A stretch of 64,000 nucleotides of DNA, from assembly GCA_002686955.1 (NCBI GenBank), contig NYZA01000108.1, forward strand, positions 1 through 64,000, written 5' to 3'. The stretch is from Gemmatimonadota bacterium. Its GTDB lineage: Bacteria > GCA-2686955. The notes below the pieces were generated by a model that worked only from the letters and a program-made list of their open reading frames with translations, was not told the DNA's origin and made no database searches. The position numbers and the translations under genes are program-made. Position 1 is the stretch's first letter, and every line of letters starts with the position of its first letter. Below are positions 1-8,165 of the stretch, in pieces.

Positions 1-643
1 CGAGGTTGCGAACCCGTTCCCCCGAGGCCCGCTCGAAGATGAGCGACGGGAAATCGGCCCCCCAGCCCCCCCATCGCCCTCGGACGGTGATCCCCTTCGG
101 CCCCAGCTCCGGCGGCGTCGAACCGGGCATCGAGAGCAGAAAAGAGCTCCTCCCGAGATCGTCGAAGAGCGACCACACGGCCGGTATCTTGCGCGCTGTC
201 GAGCTGAATCCACCGACCGCCGGTCGCGCCAGGGAGTGCCCCTCGATATGCATCGGCCCGTCGGCGACGCCGTGGGTTTCTGGGTACGCTCCGGTGAGAA
301 GGGTCGCGAAGTTGGTCGGAGTGTGCGAAGGGAAGGTCGGAATCGAGTAGCCCCAGGATCCGCGCTGCATCAGCGCGCCGATGTGGGGCAGCTCACCTTC
401 CCTCGCCCACTGGAACACCCGAAAGAGATCGGGATCGCAGCGCATGCCGTCGGGGATGAACCAGTGGAGCTTCTGCGCGGGCGCCGGCCCCGTCGCCACC
501 GGAGCCTCGGCATCGACCTCCCGCGGTGGGGATTGATCTCGTGGCGCGCGCCGGCCGAACAGGACGATGAACGCGACGAGCAAGAGCAACATCGCGAGGG
601 GGACGACCCTTCGCCGATCGTTCGAGGCGCTCTCTCTGGTCAT
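1..643 (-). CDS. Type I phosphodiesterase / nucleotide pyrophosphatase family protein (3' end outside window)
   Basis: The gene starts at the ATG at 643 and runs off the left edge, so only the first ~214 residues are visible. An N-terminal membrane anchor (VVPLAMLLLLVAFIVLFG) is followed by a proline-rich linker. Then comes the start of an alkaline-phosphatase-superfamily domain: WFIPDGMRCD supplies the first metal-binding Asp, and IPTFPSHTPTNFATLLTG is the nucleophile-Thr block, followed by AYPETHG. This block is diagnostic of the Phosphodiest family, which hydrolyses phosphodiester or pyrophosphate bonds; the substrate cannot be told. The enzyme is probably tethered in the inner membrane and faces the periplasm. 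It is divergently oriented from the cytochrome gene at 731. Confidence 0.85.
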   Translation of the reverse strand, partial: MTRESASNDRRRVVPLAMLLLLVAFIVLFGRRAPRDQSPPREVDAEAPVATGPAPAQKLHWFIPDGMRCDPDLFRVFQWAREGELPHIGALMQRGSWGYSIPTFPSHTPTNFATLLTGAYPETHGVADGPMHIEGHSLARPAVGGFSSTARKIPAVWSLFDDLGRSSFLLSMPGSTPPELGPKGITVRGRWGGWGADFPSLIFERASGERVRNL

Positions 644-730
644 CTTCGCCGATAGTAGCGCCCAAGACTCACCGGAGCATCCCTATACTGGGTTCATGCG
701 CGAGCGTTGTACCGGCGCGATTCCGATTCG

Positions 731-1228
731 ATGCGATTGAAGAGCGGGTGGCCGCTCTTGGCGATCGGGCTTTGGCTGCCCACATTGGCCTTGAGCGCGT
801 GGCGGATCGCACACACCGATCGGTCCACCCACGCGTCTATCCCCGGAGACGACAGGGAGGCGATCCGAGTGTCTCCCGAAGAGCGATCGACCATCCTCGG
901 GACCATGAATGAAAACCTGCTGGCGCTTCACCGGATACTCAAGGCCCTCGCCGATGATGATCTGGCCGCCGTTGCGAAAGCCGCCGATTCCGCGGCCCGC
1001 GCTCCCGGCCCCGGAGCCCGACTCCAGTCCCTGAGAGAGGTTCTCCCCGACCCTTGGAGGCGCTCGGGGAAGATCGTTCACAAGGAGTTCGCACGAGTTG
1101 CCAGGCTCGCCGAGCGGGGTGCGACCAGCTCCGATCTGATCCCTCGAATGTCGCGTCTGACGAGAGCCTGCGTCGACTGTCACAATACCTATCGGCTCGT
1201 TCCAGCCGATCGCCGGAGAGATCCGTGA
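731..1228 (+). CDS. Cytochrome c'-like (class II) single-heme protein
   Basis: A 165-residue protein with an N-terminal signal anchor (WPLLAIGLWLPTLALSAW) and one heme-binding motif at the extreme C-terminus, CVDCH within ACVDCHNTYR. A C-terminal CxxCH followed by a Tyr/Arg pair after a helical body is the layout of four-helix-bundle cytochrome c'. The body is helix-rich (ENLLALHRILKALADDD), as expected. I start at ATG 731 because the TTG at 707 only adds charged residues before the signal. It is periplasmic and may carry electrons or bind gas; nothing here names a partner. The next small ORF overlaps its stop codon (GTGA). Confidence 0.7.
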   Translation: MRLKSGWPLLAIGLWLPTLALSAWRIAHTDRSTHASIPGDDREAIRVSPEERSTILGTMNENLLALHRILKALADDDLAAVAKAADSAARAPGPGARLQSLREVLPDPWRRSGKIVHKEFARVARLAERGATSSDLIPRMSRLTRACVDCHNTYRLVPADRRRDP

Positions 1229-1386
1229 AGAAAGCCGTCTACATACCGCGCGAGATGATGCGGATGATCTCGCGCCACAAGCTCTACTTCATAGCCCCGC
1301 TGCTCATCATGCTGGCCTGTCTCGCGGGCCTGGTCATCTACGCCGGTCCCACGGTCCTCATCTCTTTCCTCTACGCCGGCGTTTGA
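1225..1386 (+). CDS. Small membrane protein, DUF5989-like
   Basis: A 53-residue protein starting at the GTG that overlaps the cytochrome stop codon, so it is probably translationally coupled. It has a short basic N-terminus (REMMRMISRHKLYF), one strongly hydrophobic segment (APLLIMLACLAGLVIYAG) and an aromatic C-terminus (LISFLYAG). The pattern of basic-aromatic start, Pro, one transmembrane helix and a hydrophobic FLY end resembles DUF5989 proteins, which are about this size. The match is judged by eye. No function is known, and the usual DUF5989 neighbours (SxtJ, carbamoyltransferase) are absent. Confidence 0.5.
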   Translation: MKKAVYIPREMMRMISRHKLYFIAPLLIMLACLAGLVIYAGPTVLISFLYAGV

Positions 1387-1945
1387 TCGAGGGGTCGGGG
1401 GCCCTGCTGCCGCTCATCCGGGCAGAGCGCAGCTCGTGCGTATCGAGCACTCCGTCGGAGTTCGTGTCGAGGCGCACGAAGCGGCGCATCGCCCGCCCGG
1501 CATCGTTCCCATCGTAGCCTTGGTCCAGCTCGTTTCGGGTCAGGCTGCCGTCGCCATCGGAGTCGTACTGTCGTAAGTGCAACCGGGAGCGCCGCTTTTT
1601 CAGTCCTCGTGGTTCTCCCTTCGGTTCCGCCTTCGGCTCGCTCGCATCGCGCTCGCCCAGCTCATCGACGCTCAGAAACCCATCGCCGTCGAAGTCGAGA
1701 ATGCGAAAGCGCACCTCGCTCGCCTCGCTCGTGCCCCGCTCCACCCGCGCGGCGAACTCCGCCGGGCTCACTCTGCCGTCGCCGTCCGCATCCATGGTCT
1801 CCAGTCGATCGGCGAGGGACCGCGAAGGCCCCTCGTCCTCCCTCTCGCCGCATGAGCTCCCCAGGACCGCCAGGGCGAACAAGGCGATGCGCGGAAGGGC
1901 GCGGGCGCGGACTCTGAATCGGTGGTGTTCGGTGGTGGGGCGCAC
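1358..1945 (-). CDS. EF-hand lipoprotein with four calcium loops
   Basis: A 195-residue protein starting at GTG. The signal peptide ends in a lipobox (LAVLGSSC), so it is probably lipid-anchored on the periplasmic or outer face. Four canonical EF-hand loops follow: DADGDGRVSPAEF, DFDGDGFLSVDEL, DSDGDGSLTRNEL and DTNSDGVLDTHEL. Each keeps the Asp at position 1 and Glu at position 12 of the calcium loop. A lysine/proline-rich hinge separates the two pairs. It is probably a calcium-binding or sensing lipoprotein; no enzymatic domain is present. Its 3' end overlaps the convergent small membrane gene by 29 bp. Confidence 0.85.
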   Translation of the reverse strand: MRPTTEHHRFRVRARALPRIALFALAVLGSSCGEREDEGPSRSLADRLETMDADGDGRVSPAEFAARVERGTSEASEVRFRILDFDGDGFLSVDELGERDASEPKAEPKGEPRGLKKRRSRLHLRQYDSDGDGSLTRNELDQGYDGNDAGRAMRRFVRLDTNSDGVLDTHELRSARMSGSRAPDPSIKRRRRGKR

Positions 1946-2033
1946 GACCTGAGTTTCGCCTTGATGAGCCTAGGAAAGCAAGACATCAGACCTCTCGATG
2001 GCGGCATCGATTTGTGAGAGGAGGGGGAAGAAG

Positions 2034-2163
2034 AGGGGGGATGACCGAGTATTGGCCCGCCGCTCTCCGCCATTCGCAGCCAGCCAAGCCCAACGGCTCC
2101 GCTCCCCCGAACTTCCCGCCCTCGTTGCTCTCGAAGCGCCGCGGCGCGACGCGCCCCACAGCA
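2034..2163 (-). repeat. Dispersed ~130-bp intergenic repeat, copy 1
   Basis: This copy matches the reverse complement of the copy at 10444-10577 over most of its length. Shared blocks include GACCGAGTATTGG, TCTCCGCC and GGCTCCGCTCCCCCGAAC. It lies in the 410-bp gap between the EF-hand gene (starts 1945) and the SGNH gene (starts 2357), and forms an inverted pair with the copy at 2221. I see no convincing gene in this gap. Confidence 0.6.
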
Positions 2164-2220
2164 TCTCCGTGCGCCAGGTGTCAACTTCACCCCCCTCCAC
2201 GTGCGAGAATCGGTGCGATC

Positions 2221-2347
2221 ATCGGTGGGGCGCGCCGAGCGTGGTCGTTTTCGCGGGCAAGCAGGGCGGGAACTTCGAGAGGAGAGGAGCCACTGGGCGG
2301 GCCTGGCCGGGAATAACGGCTCTTCGCCCGACAGTGCGCGGTCCCCA
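2221..2347 (+). repeat. Dispersed ~130-bp intergenic repeat, copy 2
   Basis: It shares CGGGCAAGCAGGGCG, GGAGCCAC and the terminal GCGCGGTCCCC with the copies at 10444 and 43635. It faces copy 1 in inverted orientation and ends 9 bp before the SGNH start codon, so it may contribute leader sequence to that mRNA. Confidence 0.55.
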
Positions 2348-2356
2348 AGGGTATCT

Positions 2357-4030
2357 ATGCCTATTTCGAAACCTCAGCGGTCTATGAGCAGGCTGGTCAG
2401 TGCGTCGCTCGGCTGCCTGGCCGGTCTCGTTGCGCTGGAGATCGGGCTGCGAATCGCCGGTCTGGTCTTCCTGGGGCTGGAGCAAAGGCGGAACGCTCTG
2501 GGCGAGGGCGACTCCGCGGTCACGATCTTGTGCTTGGGAGAGTCGAGCACCGCGCTGGGGGGTGATTATGCCTATCCGCGGCAGCTCGAAACGCTGCTGA
2601 ACGAGCACGCTCCGCCCGCGACGAGCTTCCGGGTGGTCAACGGGGGTCGGCCCGGAATCGATTCCTCGGTCATCGTCCGCGATCTCGGGAAGAAGCTGGA
2701 GGAGTGGCGGCCCGATATCGTTACGGTGATGATGGGGATCAACGACGGGATCATGAGCTTCGTCGATCTCAACCAGTATCAGGACAAGCCGCTTCACCGT
2801 CGACTCCTGACGCGCCTGAAGATTTACCGCCTGGTGCGCTATTTCGCGATTGCGCTCGGCGCCGAGGATGAGAGTCGGCGTCACGCGCGGCACCTCGAAG
2901 AGCGGGAGAGGAGCCTGCGCCGCGCCGTCGACGAGCGCGGCGATCCTCTAGATTCGATCGTTCTGGCGATGTTCTACCGCCGCCGGGCGAGGTACCGCGA
3001 GGCGGAAAGCGTGCTCTTGGAGCTGCTGTCGCGCGAGCCGAATCCCCGCGCAACCGTTGACCTCGCACATATTTACCACGATATGGGCCGCTTCGATGAG
3101 GAGGAAACGCTCTATCGCGGAGTCATCGAGCGCCATCCGGACTACGGTCCCGCCTATCGCTGGCTGATCCGTCTGCTCGGGCATCTCGAGAGAGAGGGGG
3201 AGGTTGAGGGGCTGCTCCTGGATCTCGTCGAGGCGAGCGTGGACGCCAATTCGACCATCGAGCTGGCGAAGTTCTACCGCGGCGAGAAACGCTTCGACGA
3301 GGCGGAATCGAGATACCGCGAGGCCATGAGGATCGACGCCGACAATCCGTACGCGCCGATCGACTTCGCGTCGATGCTTCGCGAGATGGGAAGAACGAGG
3401 GGGGCGGAGAAGCTACTGCGACGAGCGGCCCGGACGAAGATGGGGAGCGCGCACGCCAAGCTCGAGCTGGCGAGGCTTCAGATGCAGATCGGCCGGATCG
3501 ACGAGGCGCGGCGCCTGCTGGAGGCCCTGATCGACAATCCCCCTCCGAAATACATGCCCGCGGAGTTCTCATGGGACGTGCGTCCCTACGATTCTTCCAG
3601 CATCGCTCAGGAGTTGGCACGGCTATACCGAGGGCAGGGGGACGAGGGGCGTGCCCGGGCGGTCCTCGAGAGGGTCGCTCCGAACCGCATGAGTTTGCGT
3701 AACTACCAGACATTGGTCGCCGAGGTCATGGCCGAAGTGGGGCGCCTCGTTATCATCCAGTATCCCGTGCGCTCCCTGGCCCCTCTACGGGCGATGGTCC
3801 CCGAGCGGGAGGGCGTGGTCTTTGTCGACAGCGAGAAGAGCTTCAAAGACGCGATCGCCGACGAGGGGTACAATGCGCTTTTCCTCGACCATTTCGCCAC
3901 CGATTTCGGGCACACCAACCGCAGGGGGCACGCCCTGATCGCGCGCAACACCGCGCGCGTCATCCTGAGCGAGTTCTTTGGGGTCGACGATCCCGATCTC
4001 TCCCCGCCGGCCCCTCGTTCCGATCGATGA
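2357..4030 (+). CDS. SGNH/GDSL hydrolase with TPR repeats nested in the hydrolase fold
   Basis: A 557-residue membrane-anchored protein. ATG 2357 is chosen because AAGGG precedes it; an alternative is ATG 2384. After an N-terminal anchor, the first half of an SGNH hydrolase is seen: CLGESSTALGG (catalytic Ser), GGRPGID (Gly block) and MGIND (oxyanion Asn). Helical TPR-like repeats follow (residues ~180-440; ARYREAESVLLELLSREPN, RIDEARRLLEAL). The last SGNH block, TDFGHTN, gives the Asp-x-x-His pair near residue 530. The TPRs therefore seem to be inserted in the hydrolase fold. Family members are esterases or acetylhydrolases acting on exported glycans; the substrate here is unknown. The stop overlaps the next start (ATGA). 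Confidence 0.8.
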   Translation: MPISKPQRSMSRLVSASLGCLAGLVALEIGLRIAGLVFLGLEQRRNALGEGDSAVTILCLGESSTALGGDYAYPRQLETLLNEHAPPATSFRVVNGGRPGIDSSVIVRDLGKKLEEWRPDIVTVMMGINDGIMSFVDLNQYQDKPLHRRLLTRLKIYRLVRYFAIALGAEDESRRHARHLEERERSLRRAVDERGDPLDSIVLAMFYRRRARYREAESVLLELLSREPNPRATVDLAHIYHDMGRFDEEETLYRGVIERHPDYGPAYRWLIRLLGHLEREGEVEGLLLDLVEASVDANSTIELAKFYRGEKRFDEAESRYREAMRIDADNPYAPIDFASMLREMGRTRGAEKLLRRAARTKMGSAHAKLELARLQMQIGRIDEARRLLEALIDNPPPKYMPAEFSWDVRPYDSSSIAQELARLYRGQGDEGRARAVLERVAPNRMSLRNYQTLVAEVMAEVGRLVIIQYPVRSLAPLRAMVPEREGVVFVDSEKSFKDAIADEGYNALFLDHFATDFGHTNRRGHALIARNTARVILSEFFGVDDPDLSPPAPRSDR

Positions 4031-5163
4031 CCATCTATCTCGACAACGCCGCGACCACGCGGCCCGACCCCGCGGTGGTGGCCGTGATCGTGGCCGCGAT
4101 GCGCGCGTCTCACGGCAACGCATCGTCGGTGCATGGGAGCGGCGTTCGGGCGGCGATGGCGCTCGAGCGGGCGCGTGCGACGATCTCCGCCCGGCTCGGG
4201 TGCCGGTCCGATGAGCTGGTTTTCACCTCCGGCGGGACCGAGTCGAACAACCTGGCGCTCAAGGGGGTCGCAGCCCGGCAAGCCGCGCGTGGGGGCGGAC
4301 GGATCGTCACGACTCGGATCGAGCATCCCAGCGTGGCCCGACCGGTGGAGTGGCTCGGCGAACAGGGGTTCGAGCCGGAGTTCTTGCAGGTGGACGACCG
4401 GGGTTTCGTCGACCCGGACGATCTGCGGAAGGCGCTTCGGCGGAAGACGGCGATCGTGTCGATCGCGCAGGGGAACGGCGAGGTGGGAACGATTCAGGCG
4501 ATCGCCGAGCTCGGGGCGATCTGTCGCGCGGCCGGCGCCCTCTTCCATGTCGATGCGAGCCAGAGCTACACCAAGGTCCCGGTCGATGTCGATGCGGGGA
4601 GCGTCGACTTGCTGACGATCAGCGCCCACAAGATCCACGGCCCGCTCGGAGTGGGGGCGCTCTATTTCAGGCGGGGGGTCGCCCTCGACCCGCTCTTGCA
4701 CGGCGGAGGGCACGAAGGTGGGCTGCGCTCGGGCAGCTCCAATGTTCCGGGAATCGCGGGATTCGGAAAGGCGGTAGAGATCGCCGGCGATGCGGGCGTC
4801 GCGGAGATGGCGCGGTTGCGAGATCGTTTCATTGGCGAGGTCCGCGAGCGCATCTCGGGCGTGTTGCTGAACGGACCCACGGGTGAGCACAGGCTGTGCA
4901 ACAACATCAATCTCTGCATCGACGGGGTCGAAGGACGGACTCTGCAGGCCGATCTGAGTCGGCGCGGAATCGCGATCTCCACGGGATCGGCTTGCTCATC
5001 GACCGTGCGCACGCCGAGCGAGGTGTTGACGGCGATGGGGCTGGACGAGCAAAAAGCGCACACGGCCGTGCGAATTACCCTGAGCAAATGGACGACCGAA
5101 GCGGAGCTGGATCAGGCCCTGGCCGCCATAGAAGAGACGGTTGAACGGGAACGCGGACGATGA
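4027..5163 (+). CDS. Cysteine desulfurase, NifS/IscS type
   Basis: A 378-residue PLP enzyme that takes sulfur (or selenium) from cysteine (or selenocysteine) as an enzyme-bound persulfide. It opens with YLDNAATTRPDP. The PLP lysine lies in SAHKIHGPLG, the cofactor His/Asp region in FHVDASQSYTK, and the catalytic Cys loop in STGSACSS near residue 325. Length and motifs fit group I desulfurases. It overlaps the upstream SGNH gene by ATGA and the downstream TusA-type gene by ATGA, so the three form one transcript. The pairing with TusA suggests transfer of S or Se to a carrier; Fe-S scaffold genes are absent nearby. Confidence 0.93.
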   Translation: MTIYLDNAATTRPDPAVVAVIVAAMRASHGNASSVHGSGVRAAMALERARATISARLGCRSDELVFTSGGTESNNLALKGVAARQAARGGGRIVTTRIEHPSVARPVEWLGEQGFEPEFLQVDDRGFVDPDDLRKALRRKTAIVSIAQGNGEVGTIQAIAELGAICRAAGALFHVDASQSYTKVPVDVDAGSVDLLTISAHKIHGPLGVGALYFRRGVALDPLLHGGGHEGGLRSGSSNVPGIAGFGKAVEIAGDAGVAEMARLRDRFIGEVRERISGVLLNGPTGEHRLCNNINLCIDGVEGRTLQADLSRRGIAISTGSACSSTVRTPSEVLTAMGLDEQKAHTAVRITLSKWTTEAELDQALAAIEETVERERGR

Positions 5164-5399
5164 GTGAGCTGAAGGCGGACGAAGAGATCGATCTGACGGG
5201 GGTGCCCTGTCCGCAAAACGCCGCCCGGGCCCTCTTGCGGCTCGAGACCATGGAGACGGGCGAGCTCCTGCGGATCGTGATCGACGATGGCGAGCCGATC
5301 GAACAGGTGCCGAATTCGGTGACGGAAGAAGGGCATGCCCTGCGCAGGCGGGATCAGCTGGGCGACGGCCGCTGGGTTCTCTTCATCGAGGTGGCGTGA
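5160..5399 (+). CDS. TusA-family sulfur (or selenium) carrier
   Basis: A 79-residue protein of the TusA/SirA/YedF fold. The active Cys is in GVPCPQNAARAL; this subfamily carries CPxN rather than CPxP. The second signature, DDGEPIEQVPNSVTEEGH, also fits. TusA proteins accept persulfide from a cysteine desulfurase and pass it on, and here the gene overlaps the desulfurase by ATGA. Because the window also contains a predicted selenoprotein, a role in selenium handling like that proposed for YedF is possible but unproven. It is cytoplasmic. Its 3' end overlaps the convergent SGNH gene by 17 bp. Confidence 0.85.
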   Translation: MSELKADEEIDLTGVPCPQNAARALLRLETMETGELLRIVIDDGEPIEQVPNSVTEEGHALRRRDQLGDGRWVLFIEVA

Positions 5400-7056
5400 G
5401 TTCGTAAAGATCGAAAATGGTGTCGGCGATATGCTCCGCCAGCACGACGGCCCCTTCGGCGGTGTAGTGTGAGAAGCTATAGGGGAACGAAGGCTCGAAG
5501 AAGTACTGGTCGGGAGATGCATCGAAAACATGTTCGTTGTCGATGAACACTACGTCGTCGTCAGCTGGAGCGTACTTGTGCAGAAGGTCGAGGCTGAAGG
5601 AAGGGTATTGCATCACAATTAGCTTGATCCCTTCGCGCTTCGCCAATTCGTAAAGCCGCCGGTAGCTCGCTTCGAGGCTAGGGATCTCGCATGCCGCCTG
5701 ATCCAGCAGCTCCGGGGCGCGATCCGCTTCGCCGGCGAAGCGGAAGAGCTTGGCGAGCTCGAAGTACTCGGCCATGCGTCCGGTCGTCTCAAGGAGCTCG
5801 CGGCGCATCCGCTCCTCTTTTTCGAGCTCGCCCGTTTCCCGGTAGACGGTGCTCAGTAGCCACATATTTACATGCTTGCGGGGCGTTATTCTTAGTGCGC
5901 GCACAAGATGAAACTCGGCCCTTACCCATTCGTTCGTCGCGATGAACACCCTGCCCAAGGCGGCATGTTTGAGCATTCTGAGCGAGGGGAAGATCTCATT
6001 GTATCGCTTTGCCCAGATAGTCGCGTCGACAGCGCGCAGGAGTGCAAGCGAGTTCTCGCAATCCCCCAGCTCCTCATTGGCCTCGGCGAGAGTAAGGTAG
6101 ATATAGTTCTGGACCAATTGCCGCTGCCGGAAATCACGCGAATTCGACAACGCTTCAAGAAGGACCGACTCCGCTTCGAGAAGGCGGCCTTCATCGATGA
6201 GCAGCTCGGCCAGCGCAACTCTGTACATACCTTCACTGGGGTGATGATCGATCGCGGCCTCCAGCATCCGCTCCGCTTCGCGGCTCTTTCCCCCCGTGGC
6301 CAAAACGCGCGCGAGAACGTTGTAGCCGATATCGTGTTCGGCGATGGTGTCTTCGAGCAGGCGCCGTGCGTGCTCGAGACGACCGATATCCCAGTAGTAG
6401 AGCGCCATCCGCAAATTCGGCAAGGTCAGCGCGCGCAGCTCGGGTGCATCGACGAGCCGAGTCTCACGAACCCAGGTTTTCAACTGCTGGGTGATGCTCT
6501 TCGTGGAGCTGGGGAGATCCCCTGCCGGGGGGGGGGCGGCTGCGTTCGCATCGTATCGCAGCATGACGCTCTCGTAGAGCCAGCTGACGAGCTGCACCGT
6601 GCGCAGCGAGGCGAACCAGGGGGGCAGATCGGCGGTGGCGGGCGTGCCGTTCTTCGCGGTGTCCTTGATCCCCATCATTGCGATGACCGCATGGGGGCGG
6701 TAATCGGGCAATGTGCTTTCGAGAAGATCGATGGCGCTTCTTGTCTTCCCCGCCATCATTCCGAGATTGAGAACGCGAAAATCGACCGTCGACTGGCGAG
6801 AGTCGAGGATCTCTTGAAGTCGAGAGGGGTACGAGGTGCGGGGCACGAGCATCTTGCCCGATTCATCGCCGGCCACCGCGGTCGTCGACTCGCCGATGCA
6901 GGCGATGCGGATCTCCTCTTCCCCGCCCCCGAGGGCGGCGCGGTTGCGACGCGCCTGCAGACGCACGAATCCCTCGTAGGCCAGGGCCAGCCCGATCTCC
7001 AGAATGGCCAAGGTCAGAATCGTCCCGATGATCAGGGAGATGAGCTTGCGTCTCAT
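5383..7056 (-). CDS. SGNH-like protein with nested TPR repeats, degenerate catalytic residues
   Basis: A 557-residue paralogue of the protein at 2357, the same length and order: N-terminal anchor (LISLIIGTILTLAILEIGLAL), first SGNH half (CIGESTT), long TPR array (residues ~220-450), then the C-terminal SGNH block. The nucleophile Ser is kept. The oxyanion motif reads MGIKD, with Lys in place of Asn, and the last block reads SFSHYTAEG, with Ser where Asp of the Asp-x-x-His pair is expected. It may be a non-catalytic or altered paralogue. It converges on the TusA-type gene and has no close partner on its own strand. Confidence 0.75.
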   Translation of the reverse strand: MRRKLISLIIGTILTLAILEIGLALAYEGFVRLQARRNRAALGGGEEEIRIACIGESTTAVAGDESGKMLVPRTSYPSRLQEILDSRQSTVDFRVLNLGMMAGKTRSAIDLLESTLPDYRPHAVIAMMGIKDTAKNGTPATADLPPWFASLRTVQLVSWLYESVMLRYDANAAAPPPAGDLPSSTKSITQQLKTWVRETRLVDAPELRALTLPNLRMALYYWDIGRLEHARRLLEDTIAEHDIGYNVLARVLATGGKSREAERMLEAAIDHHPSEGMYRVALAELLIDEGRLLEAESVLLEALSNSRDFRQRQLVQNYIYLTLAEANEELGDCENSLALLRAVDATIWAKRYNEIFPSLRMLKHAALGRVFIATNEWVRAEFHLVRALRITPRKHVNMWLLSTVYRETGELEKEERMRRELLETTGRMAEYFELAKLFRFAGEADRAPELLDQAACEIPSLEASYRRLYELAKREGIKLIVMQYPSFSLDLLHKYAPADDDVVFIDNEHVFDASPDQYFFEPSFPYSFSHYTAEGAVVLAEHIADTIFDLYELTPPR

Positions 7057-7067
7057 CCGGCGGTCTC

Positions 7068-8165
7068 GTGGGCGGCGGGCAGGTGGGAGAGGTTCAGCAC
7101 CAGGTGCATGATGCCAATTGTACTACCAACAAGGGCCAGGATCAGCTCGGCGGCTGTTTTCGTTGGTTCCCCGCGGGTATCCTCCACGGCATCGAACCAA
7201 CGCGTCGTTCCCTCTCCCCGCGCTTGCCGTACGAGGCGGCTCATCTCTTCGCCGGCTTGGAGTTGGTCTGCGCGGCGGGTGTCCTGGTATGGCTCGCCAG
7301 AGGCGGCCGGCGGCACGTGGTCTTCACGCTGCTCTGCGTCTGCTACGGCGCGGCGATATCGCAGGCGCCAGCCCTGGAACGGTATCTCTTGGCGCTGGCG
7401 CCGCTCGCGGCCGGGCTGATCGCCGCTGCACTGGCATGGCTGCCTGAGGGTTCGCGCAAGAATAGCTTGTCATTCGGCATCCCATCTGCACCTCATCTCC
7501 GTCCGATCGGCGAGCCCCGAAAGCCTCGAAGTAGCGCTGATACTCCTCCGGTTTCGGAGCTCACTGATCGGCCTCATCCCGATCTTCGGTACAGGCTGGA
7601 TCGACTCCCGCCGAGCCGTCGCGGGCGGGCTTTGGTAGAACCACCTTTGATGCAGGTCGACATGGAGTCGGCACAACCATCGCCCTTCGACGTACTGTCC
7701 GTCGTCGTGTCGATGCAGACGGAACCGTGGGTCGAATCGGCGCGTGGACATACCGAACGAGGGGGTGATTGGGTCGAGATCGAGGATGCCACTGCCTGGG
7801 GAATGGTGCCAAAGCTACGCATCTACTGGCGATCACGGGGACAACGCTGGTTCCACTTGAACCGCTCCGTAGCGACACCCCTCTTCATTGACGGAGAGGC
7901 TCATCGATACGAGCTCGGCATGGCGGGCGTACCGGAATGGACAGGGTCCGACAGCATCCGGGCCATCGGCGTGGATCTCGTCCCAGGGAAGGCCTGGCGA
8001 AGTGCGGATCCCCCCCTCGAGTGGATCGTAGCCGAGTTCTCGACATTCGAGCTTGGGCACCTGCGATCCGAGACGATGCTCTACAATCATCCCGATGTCG
8101 CTCCCACGGATTCTGTTGCTCAACCCGCCTGGAAAGGCGCACTACACGCGCGACTGTCTCCATAG
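7068..8165 (+). pseudogene. Chimeric reading frame: remnant of a membrane glycosyltransferase-like gene interrupted by a MITE
   Basis: Three unrelated parts share one open frame. About 7200-7446 encodes hydrophobic sequence (GLELVCAAGVLVWLARGG, ALERYLLALAPLAAGLIA) resembling the C-terminal membrane end of GT39/PMT-type glycosyltransferases. From 7447 to about 7585 the frame reads through a truncated MITE. From about 7650 it encodes a beta-rich domain (LRIYWRSRGQRWF, HRYELGMAGVPEWTG) like the accessory domains attached to bacterial cell-surface glycan proteins. It overlaps the next gene by 71 bp. I read it as a decayed gene; a separately expressed C-terminal domain cannot be excluded. Confidence 0.5.
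7447..7585 (+). mobile_element. Truncated MITE, family A (right terminal repeat missing)
   Basis: It begins GGGTTCGCGCAAGAATAGCT, matching the terminal repeat of the complete element at 14736-14915, and stays alignable with that element's reverse complement (ATCCCATCTGCAC, CTCCTCCGGTTTCG) until about 7585. The second terminal repeat is absent. The left flank is TGA, which fits the TNA target pattern of the other copies. Confidence 0.7.

Noticed and set aside
6515-6540. Long G/C homopolymer in the second SGNH gene as a possible frameshift
   Set aside because: The frame is continuous and both halves align with the 2357 paralogue, so no shift is needed.
5908-7419. A 503-codon plus-strand frame opposite the second SGNH gene
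   Set aside because: No recognisable domain; it is a high-GC shadow of the SGNH-TPR protein and continues into the MITE region by chance.
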